Below, in pieces: positions 12,172-22,717 of a stretch of DNA of 64,000 nt (position 1 is the stretch's first letter; every line of letters begins with the position of its first letter). The notes under the pieces were generated by a model that saw nothing but the letters and a program-made list of their open reading frames with translations, was not told the origin of the DNA and did no database searches. The position numbers and the translations under genes are program-made. The stretch is from Rhea pennata. Lineage: Eukaryota; Chordata; Aves; Rheiformes; Rheidae. The stretch spans positions 33,090,993 to 33,154,992 of the forward strand of contig NC_084668.1 of NCBI RefSeq assembly GCF_028389875.1, read 5' to 3'.

Positions 12172-12314
12172 AAAATATTCATGGAATAATGCCAAGAAAA
12201 ATTGCAGAAATCAAAATCTTCAGACAATTCATGAACAGAATGAAGAGTTATGTTTGACAGCTGTTTCACACCACTGTACTCTGGACACTAAAAGGAAAAT
12301 GAATGATTACAAAG
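12172..12314 (+). CDS. Candidate exon with C-type-lectin-like motif and a GC donor
   Basis: The acceptor TTGCTTTTGCAG ends at 12171. The 143-base segment is one base, 47 open codons, one base. The residues follow the N-terminal half of a C-type lectin-like domain: W4, A7, C11, L16, I19 and E24/E25, in the arrangement W-x2-A-x3-C-x4-L-x2-I; in known domains the C-to-L gap is usually a little longer. Further cysteines lie at residues 27 and 35. The best 3' boundary is ACAAAG|GCAAGT after 12314, which is the consensus for the rare GC-AG intron class; no GT donor is as good. No exon with the WIGL or WND half of the domain was found nearby. If real it would be a fragment of a lectin-like receptor or secreted protein, possibly a decayed copy. 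The short motif alone could be coincidental. Confidence 0.3.
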
Positions 12315-12429
12315 GCAAGTTTGAATTATTGGTGTTACTGGAAGTATTTTCCCTGTTAAATTATACAGCAGGGACCTATTAATTTATTAAGACGCTAACA
12401 CAGGAGGGTTGGGAAGTAAGTGTGATGCT

Positions 12430-12897
12430 TTAGGCCAAAAAAGGCAAGCATGGAGAGCAGCTGGTGTGGCAGAGCCCCTGGCATGTGCAGGGGAGATGGG
12501 TGGGACAGTGGGTCCTGGGGGGCACATGGGCGCGCGAGGGGTTGTTTGGGCACATGGGCGTGGCAGAGGGGTGGTTTGGGCAAGGAGCTGGTAAAAAGTG
12601 GGGCTAGTTTCCACCACCATGGGCTTCACCAGAAGCATGGATGCAGGTCTCTGCAGGGACAGGAGGGTGCTCCCTGCAGAGCATCGCTGCAGCGTGGAGC
12701 GGCCTGGCGCGGGAGCAGAGCCGAGAAAGGCAGCGGGGATGGGCTGGCTCTGTGGTTGCCTCGGGACCATGGGCCAGCCCCACCACCAGACAGTTGCCTT
12801 GGCCCATGAGAGATGACGCAGCCGGGCTGGTTCGTCACAGCCTGTCATGGGCTCTGGTGGCACCAGATGCAAACAGCTTGTTGCTGAGGCCCCGAAG
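12430..12897 (+). other. GC-rich exon-like block ending in a consensus splice donor
   Basis: A GC-rich island in AT-rich surroundings. It contains an imperfect direct repeat of about 30 bases (ACATGGGCG...TTTGGGC, about 12523-12580). An ATG at 12619 in a near-perfect Kozak context (CCACCACCATGG) opens a 65-codon frame to TGA at 12814-12816. The block ends at CCCGAAG|GTGAGT, an ideal donor after 12897. All three plus frames and two minus frames are long because stops are rare in GC-rich sequence, so the reading frame is weak evidence. It could be the first exon of a noncoding or short-ORF transcript, or a chance GC-rich patch. No protein family is recognised. Confidence 0.25.
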
Positions 12898-12905
12898 GTG
12901 AGTAC

Positions 12906-15900
12906 TGTTCGATGTAGTTTCTGACTGTAGATGTCAATCAGTTCTAAGTGACATCTTGTTAAATCACCTCATTTGACCGTGGCATATGAATTCACAAAAT
13001 TGCTGTCAGTTCAGTGATATAATGTGCTGTTAAGAGCATCATTGATATTTCTGCTTGCAATAACGTATCAGGTAACATTTTTGTAAGATGAAACTGATGA
13101 TCATTTTTGCACCAAAAATATTAGTCTTCAAAGTCAATTTGATTGAATGTCTATAGCTCATCCTCAGTCTCTGTGTTGAATTTAGTCAAGAGTTTAGAAT
13201 ATGGGAAGAAATAAAATATGCCACCTGAAGCATTAGTTTCCAATGGCAGCTGAAAATGCAGCTAAATAAGATATTTGGTGTATAGGATGGAGATGAGATT
13301 AGAAGCAGACAAAGGTGAGTTTTAATTTAGCTTGACTGGAAGAATGTACGTATGGAAAGGATGAAGGAATATAGATGAATTATTTGTATGCTTCCTCAGA
13401 TAGGCTCCCATGGACCAGCTATACATAATACAATTAGAAACTAGATACAAATTATGGTTCAGAGAACAGGAGCTGCTGTGAGGATTTATGGTGCTGATGG
13501 ATGGAGAGGGATACCAGCAGCAAAGAACAGCGGGAGTTTTGCAGCTTCCTAAGTATAGCACTACCATGAGAAACGTGTATTTCACTGTCAGTTCTGTCAG
13601 TACCTTGAACTTCAGCATCTAAGCTCAAGCTTTCCACCCTCATGCCACCTTCAATCTTCCTGGCCAGATGTGAGAGACAGAATGAGCAGGCCGAGAGCTC
13701 TGTTAGCTCAGCCAGGAGACCATGCAGGCTCTGGAGAGATGAACTGCTCAACATGAGGCACTGTGGTCGCCTGTCCCTGTGACATCTGGGGCCTCAGACC
13801 TACTGGGCAGATCACCTTCTTTCTGCCTGTCCTCTGTGGGCTCCTGAGTGGGGAGCAGCTCACTGCAGGTCTCTTCTTTCAGAAACCATCCAGTGAGATC
13901 TGATGAAGTCAGGAAACCAAAACTACCTGTGGTGCAAGGGTCTTCTGCTCCACCAAAATCAGAATGTAATTTCACTTGCTTAGGCCTTGACTAAATTTGG
14001 CCAGTATCTTGACTATAATTAGCTATATGCTGAGGCGCAGCCAGCCCATTTATTCTTAGTGAGGCAGGTTGTGGCTTCTCCATGTTTGCTGACTGGCAGG
14101 TGTTGCCTGAAAGCAGTGTCAATTGCTTTGACTCTGAAGCAGGAAGGTGATGATATTGTTTTGGATTTATCATTAGACTGTGATTTGGAAACCAAATTAT
14201 TCTGACAAACTAGATGCATTGACGAAGAAAATAATCTACAGGTGTGCAACAATGGGCAGATAATGATGTGGTAGGTTACCCTCTTGTCAGATCAGCCAAA
14301 ATATTTTGTGAAGTAGTGCAGGCATTGCTAGTCCAGTGCCCTGGGGCTCACAATCCTCAGAAACAACTGGTGTTATGGAGTATTTCAGTTTTTGGACATT
14401 AAGCCTGAGACTTCCTAAAGGGACTTAAATTTGTACTGAATGCTGAGAGCTTGCCAACAAATTGGCTGAACACTGAGAATTAGAAGAAATGAAGGCAGAA
14501 GTCAGTAGTACTTTTTGGAATTCCTGAGCCACAGCTTGCCCGCAGACTTCAGATATCCTATCAGTTCAGGCCAGGACGGCAACAACCCATGCCACGGAGC
14601 TCTGTGCAGGCTGAGGTGCTCATAGCTGCCCTGGTGGTCAGAGTAGCCTCCAAATGTCTGTCTTCCTCAGCTGCGGAATGTCATGTGCTGTGAGAGGGCT
14701 GCCTGTGGTCCGCACAGTGGCTATGCCTGCTGTATCTTGGGCCCCACCAGCTCCGACATATCTGTGCTGTGGGACAGATGCAGGCTCAGGCCAGCCCCGT
14801 GGGGCTGCGAAGGGGAATAAATCTGCAACGAAAGGGAAAGAAAACTTCTTTATGGACTTTTGCTACCTTATGTCTTTGCAACAGATGAGACCTACCAGAT
14901 TTCTGGTCCTCCAGGAGTTCCAGATGTGTGCTTTGGTGCCCTCATTGTGTCAGAGTTGATGGAGCTGATTTGTCCTTTGTGTTGCTTCTCCCATTTGAAG
15001 CAATTTTTAGTAGCAGATCTGTCTCCTCTTCAAAGGTTGGGATTGAGGAAGGTCCCAGAAACACTGCAAAGAAAGGAGAGAAGAGATTATTGGAAAGAGT
15101 AAATACAGGTTTCCAACTGATGGGAACTGGCTTTGCTCTGCTTGAAATTTGGTATGGCCTGGTCCCACATCAGTATAGGTAAGCCTCTGTAATGATTTCT
15201 TCTTAAGAGTGTCATCCATGTGAGGGTGCTGACTCATGGGCATTTTGCAGAGGGACTGAAGAAAGACAAATCAAAGCTATCTCAGGATCTGCTGTGAATT
15301 TCAGTTTTTTCAGTTTCTTTCATCCTGATGACTGATTTCCAAAATGAATTCAGTAAATTCCTTTCTACTGGAAGCCACTGGTATGTACTGAATTTGGTCC
15401 CTGGCTTTAAAAGAGCTGCAGCAGGTTGGTGCCTGGCCAGGGTTGCAGCTCTGTTTACATAGGAGGAATCTGCAGACCCAGCACTTCCTTTGGCATGGTT
15501 AGTTTTCATCCCAGTGGGCTATGGGTGCTTATCATCTTGCCAAATCCAACCTGCACCCTTGTAGAGCTGCTAGAAACCTTCAGTAAATGGCTCTCAATCC
15601 AACAAAACAGCGTCTCCTTGGCTCCCACAAAAGCCCAGGAGCTGGGGAGGAGAGGGGAGCTGCCACAGGGCCTGGGCTCTCCACGAGTGCCTCTCTGTGA
15701 AGCTGATTGAGACATGGAGGTGATGGGTGACCTTGGGACGTGTGTTTTGTCTTCACTGCTGTTCAGTGCTGTTTGGGTCAGACTTGCAAACAGTGTTTGC
15801 CATGACTTGCTGCAAGGCATGTGCTGCTTCCAGCAAGCAGGAGTTTATCCTGTGTTTCTGTAAAGTTTGGTGGGATAATTAGGACCTGAGAGGAGAGGGA

Positions 15901-16338
15901 GCAGCAGCATGGGGCAAGCATTCATGACCTGGGAAGCTAGTGGGAGTCATGTCCCCTCTGCTGGGACAGAGGAGCCAACTTGCATGGTAGGGTGTTTGCT
16001 CATCCTTTGCCAAAGCTTGTCTGACAAATGTTCAGCAAATACCCCGGGGCACCCACTTGATCAGGAGCTGAAAATTTCCAGTCTAAAAGGGTTTTACTAG
16101 TTTCTACCAGCCTTAGCTTCCCCTAAGTGCTGCTCTGTCTGGCAGAAGTCAGTGTGTTGGGGCTGGGGCATTACCTTGAACTATTTGTCAGCAAGCTGGA
16201 TGCCATTTTTTTGGCAGAATTAACCTCCTTACAGAAATAGACTTACATATAAACTTGCATCCAAATTGTTCACCATTTGATACTTGCACTTCTCATCGTG
16301 ACTTCCTGGGCCCTTGGCACTGGGCACTTTGAAAACAC

Positions 16339-16373
<35 letters not shown>

Positions 16374-16985
16374 ATATTCTTCCTCATCCTGAGAAATTTT
16401 AGAATGGCATCTGGAAGTGAAATCCCATGACGAGTGCTGAGAATTAATGCCACTGACTGGTACCAATGAGTTCAGTGCTACTGCTCAGGCCTGGGTGTAG
16501 CAAGGGAGTTGTCTGTTTGTTCTTTTTTTTTTTTCCCAGCTGTTGATTATCATGGTATTTCAGAGCAAGGAGATTGCAATAAACTTACAACTGTGATTTA
16601 GCTGGAATGATCTATTGCAGTTCTTGAGAAGATTTGGTTATGTGGAAACTGGCACCACAGTCTGTCATACTCTCTTTTCTTTGAATATGGAGGCTGTTGC
16701 CAGGGGATTTTTTTTTTTTTTAATGCTTAAAGGTCATAGTTAACATCAAATGAACACAAATGTCCACAGGAAAAATGTTTCTACCAGGCAGCAAATTAAG
16801 GATATATGAAAGTGTCTAACCTGGAGTCAGACGACAGCATTAATGAAGACAGAATGGCACCAATTTTTATTCTTCATGTTATTTACATGAATAGGATGTG
16901 AAAATTGACTAAATATTATTTAGTAATGATGTACATGGGAATAAGCCTTAGGCTTGGTGAAGAATTTTTGTTATTTTTATTTTAG
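12906..16985. other. Noncoding stretch
   Basis: No gene recognised. There is average-composition sequence with short frames only, a pure T31 tract at 16342-16372, and T runs of 12 (16523-16534) and 14 (16708-16721). No recognisable mobile element was seen. Confidence 0.55.
16342..16372. repeat. Pure poly-T tract (31 nt)
   Basis: Thirty-one consecutive T with no interruption. The flanks (AAAACACTGA on the left, GATATTCTTCC on the right) show no target-site duplication and no SINE/LINE body. Confidence 0.95.
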
Positions 16986-17100
16986 GGCCTCTAGATCTAA
17001 GCTATCCACTGAAAAGAGACAGCTTGTATCTGTGCAAATATACAAGGCAACAAGAGTTTCCAAACAGGTAGTGGTAAAACGTAACTTTTTTGGAAGACAG
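16986..17100 (+). CDS. Candidate internal exon with strong splice sites
   Basis: Product not recognised. The acceptor is a long T-rich tract, TTGTTATTTTTATTTTAG, ending at 16985. The donor GAAGACAG|GTAAGA after 17100 is near-perfect. The 115-base segment is one base followed by exactly 38 open codons and ends in phase 0; the other two frames contain stops. The peptide is basic (10 K/R in the last 20 residues or so) and ends in VSKQVVVKRNFFGRQ, with no recognised domain. Of the exon candidates here it has the best paired splice signals. It does not match the phase of the upstream 12172-12314 candidate, so the two are not adjacent exons of one transcript. Chance still cannot be excluded. Confidence 0.3.
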
Positions 17101-17551
17101 GTAAGATGCAGATGATTCTCTGTGCCCTAATGGGTGCAGCCCTGCGAAATACTTGGTGCACTGTCTGAACAGTGCCCACATCCTGGGTGCTCCCTGTGGG
17201 TCATCCTAGGGGCTCCTGCTTGAAGAAGCAGTGCAATTAGCAGCAGCTTGTTGCCGTGGAGAGCCAGGGACGACTCTGGGAGCTGGTGGAGCATCTCATT
17301 GCCTGTAGCAGCTCCACTGCACCCTGGATGCACAGCCAGCTCATGCAAGGTAGGTTTTACCAGGCAGCTAAACCCTCTTTATAACTAAGGCTGAAATAGG
17401 TATTTTTAGGCGGTAATTCAGACCTATCTATTTTAACTGTTGACTTTAGGAGAGGATTAGTTTTATCCTGACAGTGCCTACTTCCTGCCATTTCCTGCAA
17501 GTATTTATTGTAGAAAGTAGAAACTGTAGAAAAGAAACCAAGGCTTCATAC

Positions 17552-17554
<3 letters not shown>

Positions 17555-17591
<37 letters not shown>
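17555..17591. repeat. Pure poly-A tract (37 nt)
   Basis: Thirty-seven uninterrupted A between TTCATACATT and CTAGCTGTGA. No duplicated flank was found and no retroposed body is recognisable upstream. Confidence 0.95.
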
Positions 17592-17593
<2 letters not shown>

Positions 17594-17944
17594 AGCTGTG
17601 ATAGCTTATCCTGTGCATGCCCAAATGATGTATCTCTTAGGTCATTTTTTGCATTGTTTGAGAAGAAAATCCAAGAAAGACAATGAGGAGGTGGTTGTGG
17701 GGAAGAGATCAAGAGAAATCTTATCTGGGCCTTGAAGGGGAAGAGAAGGGACAGCACCATATTGCAATGTATCACAGGTAGGGAAGGAGTGCAGGACAGG
17801 GTTGTGTGCCAGAGCTGAAGCTCAGTCAGGCAAAATGGGGCCAGGCCATCTAGAGCCAGACCCACCCAGTCTATGGGATTTAATCCTCTGGGCTTCAGGT
17901 TACCCTGTAAAGACAGAGGGGCTGTGGAGCAAATACTGTTTGCT

Positions 17945-17957
17945 AATAAATGTTTTG
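17945..17957 (+). promoter_or_regulatory. Polyadenylation-signal-like site
   Basis: AATAAA is followed directly by TGTTTTG, and a further GT-rich run ends near 17970. A signal plus downstream element could terminate a transcript or be the remnant of an old LTR or retroposon. Context does not decide; AATAAA also occurs by chance many times in this AT-rich window. Confidence 0.2.
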
Positions 17958-20900
17958 TTAAGAATTGTGATACAAATGACTCGAACCTTGTGTCTGGGAA
18001 AAGCAAAGGACAACCAGAAAGGGCTGCTTTAAGCTGCATAGATCTTGTACTCCTCACCTCAAGCACTTGGATTTGAAGATGGACAGTGACCCTGCTGTGA
18101 GGTGACCAGTCAAGAGGATCAGCCTGACACCACTGCCCCAAGTGCAGCAACTGACAGTGTTTTTTCTGCCAGAAGCAAAGCAACAGGGAGGAAATAGAGA
18201 CCTTTTGGGAAGCTAAAATGTCACATCTTGTTTTGTGTGGTAGTAACATTGCAACCTGGACAGACAGGAACATGAAGATAATCTTCAAGAGATTGAACTA
18301 GGCACAAGGACCGTGTCAGGAAATTTGGAAAGATGGCAGCATCAGGGATCCTTGAATGTGTCTGTTGCTCCAGCGTAACAGGTTCCAGTCCCTTCAGTGA
18401 GGTTAATTAACCTTTTCTCTGGGACTAGCTGTTCTTTTTATAGTACATCATGAATCTTGTATTTCCTCCACTGCTGCAAACAGTTACACCTTTTCCTGAG
18501 AAGGCAAATTGATTCTGAGCAGTTCAAAGAATGGAAGCTGAGCATGTGAGTTTCTAGATTATACAGTCTGCTTTGCAAGAGCTACTTATCTGAGCAACCT
18601 GCCTGTCTGCAAGAGAGAAACACAGAGTGACTATAAATCCCTGGGATGGAAGCAGTGGCAGGTTGAGAGTAAAGGCTCTGCAGAGTGAAGCGGAAAGAAT
18701 GAATCTATTTGACTGCACAGCCCATTAAAAAGGGATGCTGGACAGAAAATTGCCTATTATAGCATCCAGAATGGCTGAAGAGTCAGACAGGGATTTAGTG
18801 CCACTGTCTGTGTGGCTACGTATGCTAGAGAGACACCATCCTGGGTGTAACGGTGCCTCTACCTGTGTGTCGTGTTGGGCACCAGCCACCTGGGTGAGGG
18901 ATGGGGACAGGGAAGGGAGCAAGGCACAACATGTGCTAGGCGAAACAGCTCTGCGGGGACAGTGTATCTGTACTGAAGGTGCAAGAGTGGTGGGCACGAA
19001 GGCACACAGCCCTCTGCTCTCGTGGCGTAGTTTAGCTCAATTGAACGAGAGCTCAGTTTTATGTCGTCCCTTTGAGGAAGGCACCTCAAACACTTGAGGT
19101 GCTGAGGTACTGCTGAGTGATTGGTTTGTGTCAGACAGCAGAGAAAATATGCCATGAAACTGCCTTTTCTTGTTGTGTCAATTCAAGGGGTGGAGAAGAG
19201 TCTGTCCTGTTTTTCTTGAAGGGCTCCCATGGGACTTTGGGACTCCTGTGACTGGGACTTCCAATATTCTAATGTTCGTCCTCGATGAACCACAAAGTCT
19301 AAGGAAAGCTTTTAACTGGAGGTTAAATCCTAGTTGTAAATGCACATCAAACTTTTCTTTAAGGCAGAATAGATGAAAGAGAGATGATCGAGATGAAAGA
19401 TAATTGATCGGTCTTTCTTTTGAATGTAGGCTGTTAAGTAACTGATTGAATGGAAGTGCTTGAAAGCAGAGTTTAAATTGGCGTAAGATTAGCCAAGAAT
19501 AGTGATGATTTCAGCCTGGTAGCCTCAATCTAGTGTCTTTCAGTTATTAATCCCTGTTTCAGGTCAATGAATCTTCCTGTAGGAAGGAAAAAAATAGAGG
19601 TTATACAAGAGAGTTTTGAGGTTTCACTTGTCATGTGAAAGGCATTTAAACCTGTTTCCAGCATCTCAAATGCTTCCAGCATTGAAGTGAGCCTAATGCT
19701 CCTTTCAGGAGAAGCCACGGAGACTCTACTCTTCTGCTATACTGACATCAAATGGTATGGAGTCACCCAATATGCTACAGCTACATCGTTTTATTGGTCC
19801 TTTCATATAACGGTATCTTGCCCATCACTTAGCATAAGAGGTCATGGGCACTTTCTCCCCAGGGGACACAATTCCTGTAGAGCATGAACACTGGTTGCAA
19901 TACAGCCAGATTTACGAGGGTTCAGCAACCCCCTTTACTTTAGTGGAAGCATTTATGTGCCACTGGTGTTACTAACTGTTCTGTGCTCAAGCAGAGCGCT
20001 GAAAATCCAAGGCCGTATCCCCTCTCCTGCTGTGGGCTGGATGTCTTAGCAAGGGTTCTGCACTGATGGCAGCTTGCTGTGAGCGGGCCCATACTGGCTG
20101 CGCGCACGCCTTGATGTGGTCTGCGAGGTTCTCGGCTGTGCTTCACTGCAAGATGTATAGCATGGCATTACAATGAAGCTGCTCCTGGGCTGTCCTGTGA
20201 TCACTGCTATTTTTGTTTATCCAGCTTCTTCCAGCGAGGCCTGTGCAGTGCATTTTGAGCAAACAAACCTTCTTTGGCAGTGCTGGTGCAGCCTTGTCCT
20301 ACTTGACTATTTCTGTTGACTAGGACAAGCAGAGGCCTCCCCGAGGAGTCTTGTGCTAGTTACTGATCACTGCACTGCAGTCTGCTACCCTGACTCTAGT
20401 TTTGGTGGTGGGAAGTTTCTGTCGAACTACATTCTCCTCAGCAGCACCCAGGACATTAGCAAAAGCTGTGCAAGATGGTTATGGGAGGAGGTTTCAGATA
20501 AGTGTGCAAAGGGCCTCTCTGTCTCTGCTTGAGCCTGGCTTGGCTCTTTGCCAAAGGCACTTTGCACCTCTTCTGTATTATCACTGACTTCAGGCACAAG
20601 TGTGCTTTGTCACTGGATTTCCCTGCGCCCTTGGGGTTTGCCACCGCAGCTTCTTTTCTCCCATCGGTGGGAGAAGCTGAGGATCCCCTGCCCCAGGCTA
20701 GAGCTCCAAGGGCAGCTCTGTTGCAGAAAGGAAACCACCAAGGAGGTTGCAGCAGCAAGGGGCAATGTGAGGAGCTGTGCCAGCCTGTGGCTGCATGTAG
20801 GGAGGGGTGTGCCTTGGCTCCGCCATCTCCTGGTGCCAGCATTGCCCTCCTGGTTTGGAGGGGGCTGCACTATCGGTTCCTTTGGTTGGCAAAGTTTCAG

Positions 20901-22576
20901 CACTTTGGAATTTCAGTTCAGTGATGTGAATCACTCTGTCACCATAACTGAGAAACTCAGGCAAGCCAGAAAGCCCATATCACATGCACAAGCAGGATTT
21001 TAAAATGAGTTTTTGCTATCATTTACACAAAGAGAAGTCCACAAAGACCCTCTTCCACTCTCCCTCAAATCCTTAGGGCCTATGGATGACCACTGACTAA
21101 TGGTGAGAGTGAGGAGATGAATATGGACATCATGGTAGAATAAGGACATCTCCTGGTGGCCTGGACCAAATACAATAGGTTTCCATATTTTTGGGGGATT
21201 AAATTCTTATGCTGTGTCTGTGTGGAAAGCAAAGAGTGGATTTTTTCACCTTGTCTTCCAGATCGTACAGAATAGAGCCTTTCTGGATGAGGTAAACCTG
21301 AATGTATGGCACTACTTTGAATCAAAGCTTCCTTTTCCTTGCACTGATGCAAATACGAAACAACAGTCATACAGATTTGGCATACTCCTTGGCCTATTGT
21401 TTTTCAATATTTATGTCTTGCATTGTTTCAGATGGATTTCAAGGATTATCATTTATTCACCTCCCACTTGGAATCTTTATCTGAGCTTAATATTAATCTA
21501 TGGCTTGAGTTAAATTAAAATTTCAGTCCTTAAATTATATATGTATTGCAGCACTGCTGGCACCTCTTACTTAAAGACCTTGGTGCAGTTTTTTGAGTCT
21601 GGCCCATTTTTTTTGGTGTCTGCTAGAAAATGGTGGGGAACTTTTGCTAGCCTGCTGGAATGCTGAGCCAGGCTCCCAGCAGGCCGCTTGCCATGGGAGC
21701 TGGATAAGAAAGCTGCAGAGCTGCCCCAGTGCACCTGAAGGGACTGCACCTCTTCTCTCCCATCTCTGTTTTTCTTCTTTATTGTGGGTTTCTTTCTGCT
21801 AAGCATTTTCTTGGCTGTGCTGACTGTTTTTATTCTTCCCTCTCCTTTTCTCCATTCTCCCTCTGTGAGTATGGTGCAGCTCCCTGACAGTTGCCATAGA
21901 GATGGCAGAGATTTCAACTCTGCCTCTGTTTTCCTCTGCCTCTGCAAAAGGTGTTCCTGCTCCTCTGTAGTTTGGCTGGCTTAGCCAGCTGTATCATCCC
22001 AAATGTGTCAGCTTTCCCTGCTGCGTGCACAGAGGGCCCTAGAGACTGAAGAGCCGTGCACTCTTGTCCTGGGACTGATGGCCTTGCTGTTATATTACTT
22101 CATATCCCCAGTAAGTTGCACTGATTTGTCCTCAGTAGTGGAGCGTGCTGACTCTCCAAGTTGGCCCACAAGATGACTAGACTTGAGGATCCCACTGACC
22201 CTTCCTGGCTCTGTGCTCCTCAATCCCAATCCACTTTCTGCCTTCAGGCTGCTGCTATCCTTGCTCCTCTTTGGGTCCAAGCCCCAGGAACAGCAACCTC
22301 TGACATTGGAAGCTCCCAGCTGAGCCAGCTCATTGCTTTGAGACCTGTCACAGAGGTGATGCAGAGCACAGATGAGTAAAGAGGGCAGAAAGGATGGGGC
22401 CACAGTGAGAGCTTGGTCAGTCCTTTCCTTTGCCAACCACTGTGCCCTGGCCATGACTTAGGTTGCTGCAATTGGTAGTTGACCTAGGAGAGGCGATATG
22501 TGACACAGTGCTGATGGTTGCTTAGGACAAGAAAGGTAACTTTTTTTTCCCTCCCCTATCAAACCTTACTCCCCAG

Positions 22577-22717
22577 GGTGAAGTGATCATGCAGAAACTA
22601 ACCAAGTGCCAAGAGTTAGTGTCCTCTGCTGACCTCATAAATGTGATTATCTGGAAGGATGACTTTTACTTGGCAGCTTTGTACATGCTGTTCCAGGGCT
22701 ATTATCTTGTACGTTGA
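22577..22717 (+). CDS. Possible terminal exon, weak
   Basis: Product not recognised. The acceptor CAAACCTTACTCCCCAG ends at 22576. The frame opens in phase 0 and runs 46 codons to TGA at 22715-22717, with a hydrophobic, aromatic-rich C-terminus (DDFYLAALYMLFQGYYLV). The hydrophobic end could be a membrane segment. There is no in-frame donor and no near poly(A) signal. It could equally be a chance frame. Confidence 0.15.
   Translation, partial: GEVIMQKLTKCQELVSSADLINVIIWKDDFYLAALYMLFQGYYLVR

Larger units (their letters stand above)
17101..22576. other. Noncoding stretch with poly-A tract and polyadenylation-like site
   Basis: No gene recognised. It contains a pure A37 tract (17555-17591). 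A minus-strand open frame of 280 codons at 17446-18288 runs through that tract as a poly-Phe stretch, which marks it as fortuitous. AATAAATGTTTTG at 17945-17957 is a good polyadenylation signal with a GT-rich tail. The 20450-20905 segment is GC-richer with few stops on both strands but has no recognised product. A very small acceptor/donor pair (21262-21291) is noted but not called. Confidence 0.5.

Noticed and set aside
17446..18288. Minus-strand open frame of 280 codons, the longest in the window
   Set aside because: It runs through the A37 tract as a poly-Phe run, has no recognised domain, and its composition changes across the tract. It is a stop-poor chance frame.
20502..21003. Overlapping open frames of 140 and 151 codons on the plus strand plus others on the minus strand
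   Set aside because: Several frames are open at once in a GC-richer, stop-poor patch and none shows family motifs or codon bias.
21262..21291. Thirty-base micro-exon candidate between CTTGTCTTCCAG and GAG|GTAAAC
   Set aside because: It is too short to judge, and similar acceptor/donor pairs occur often by chance.
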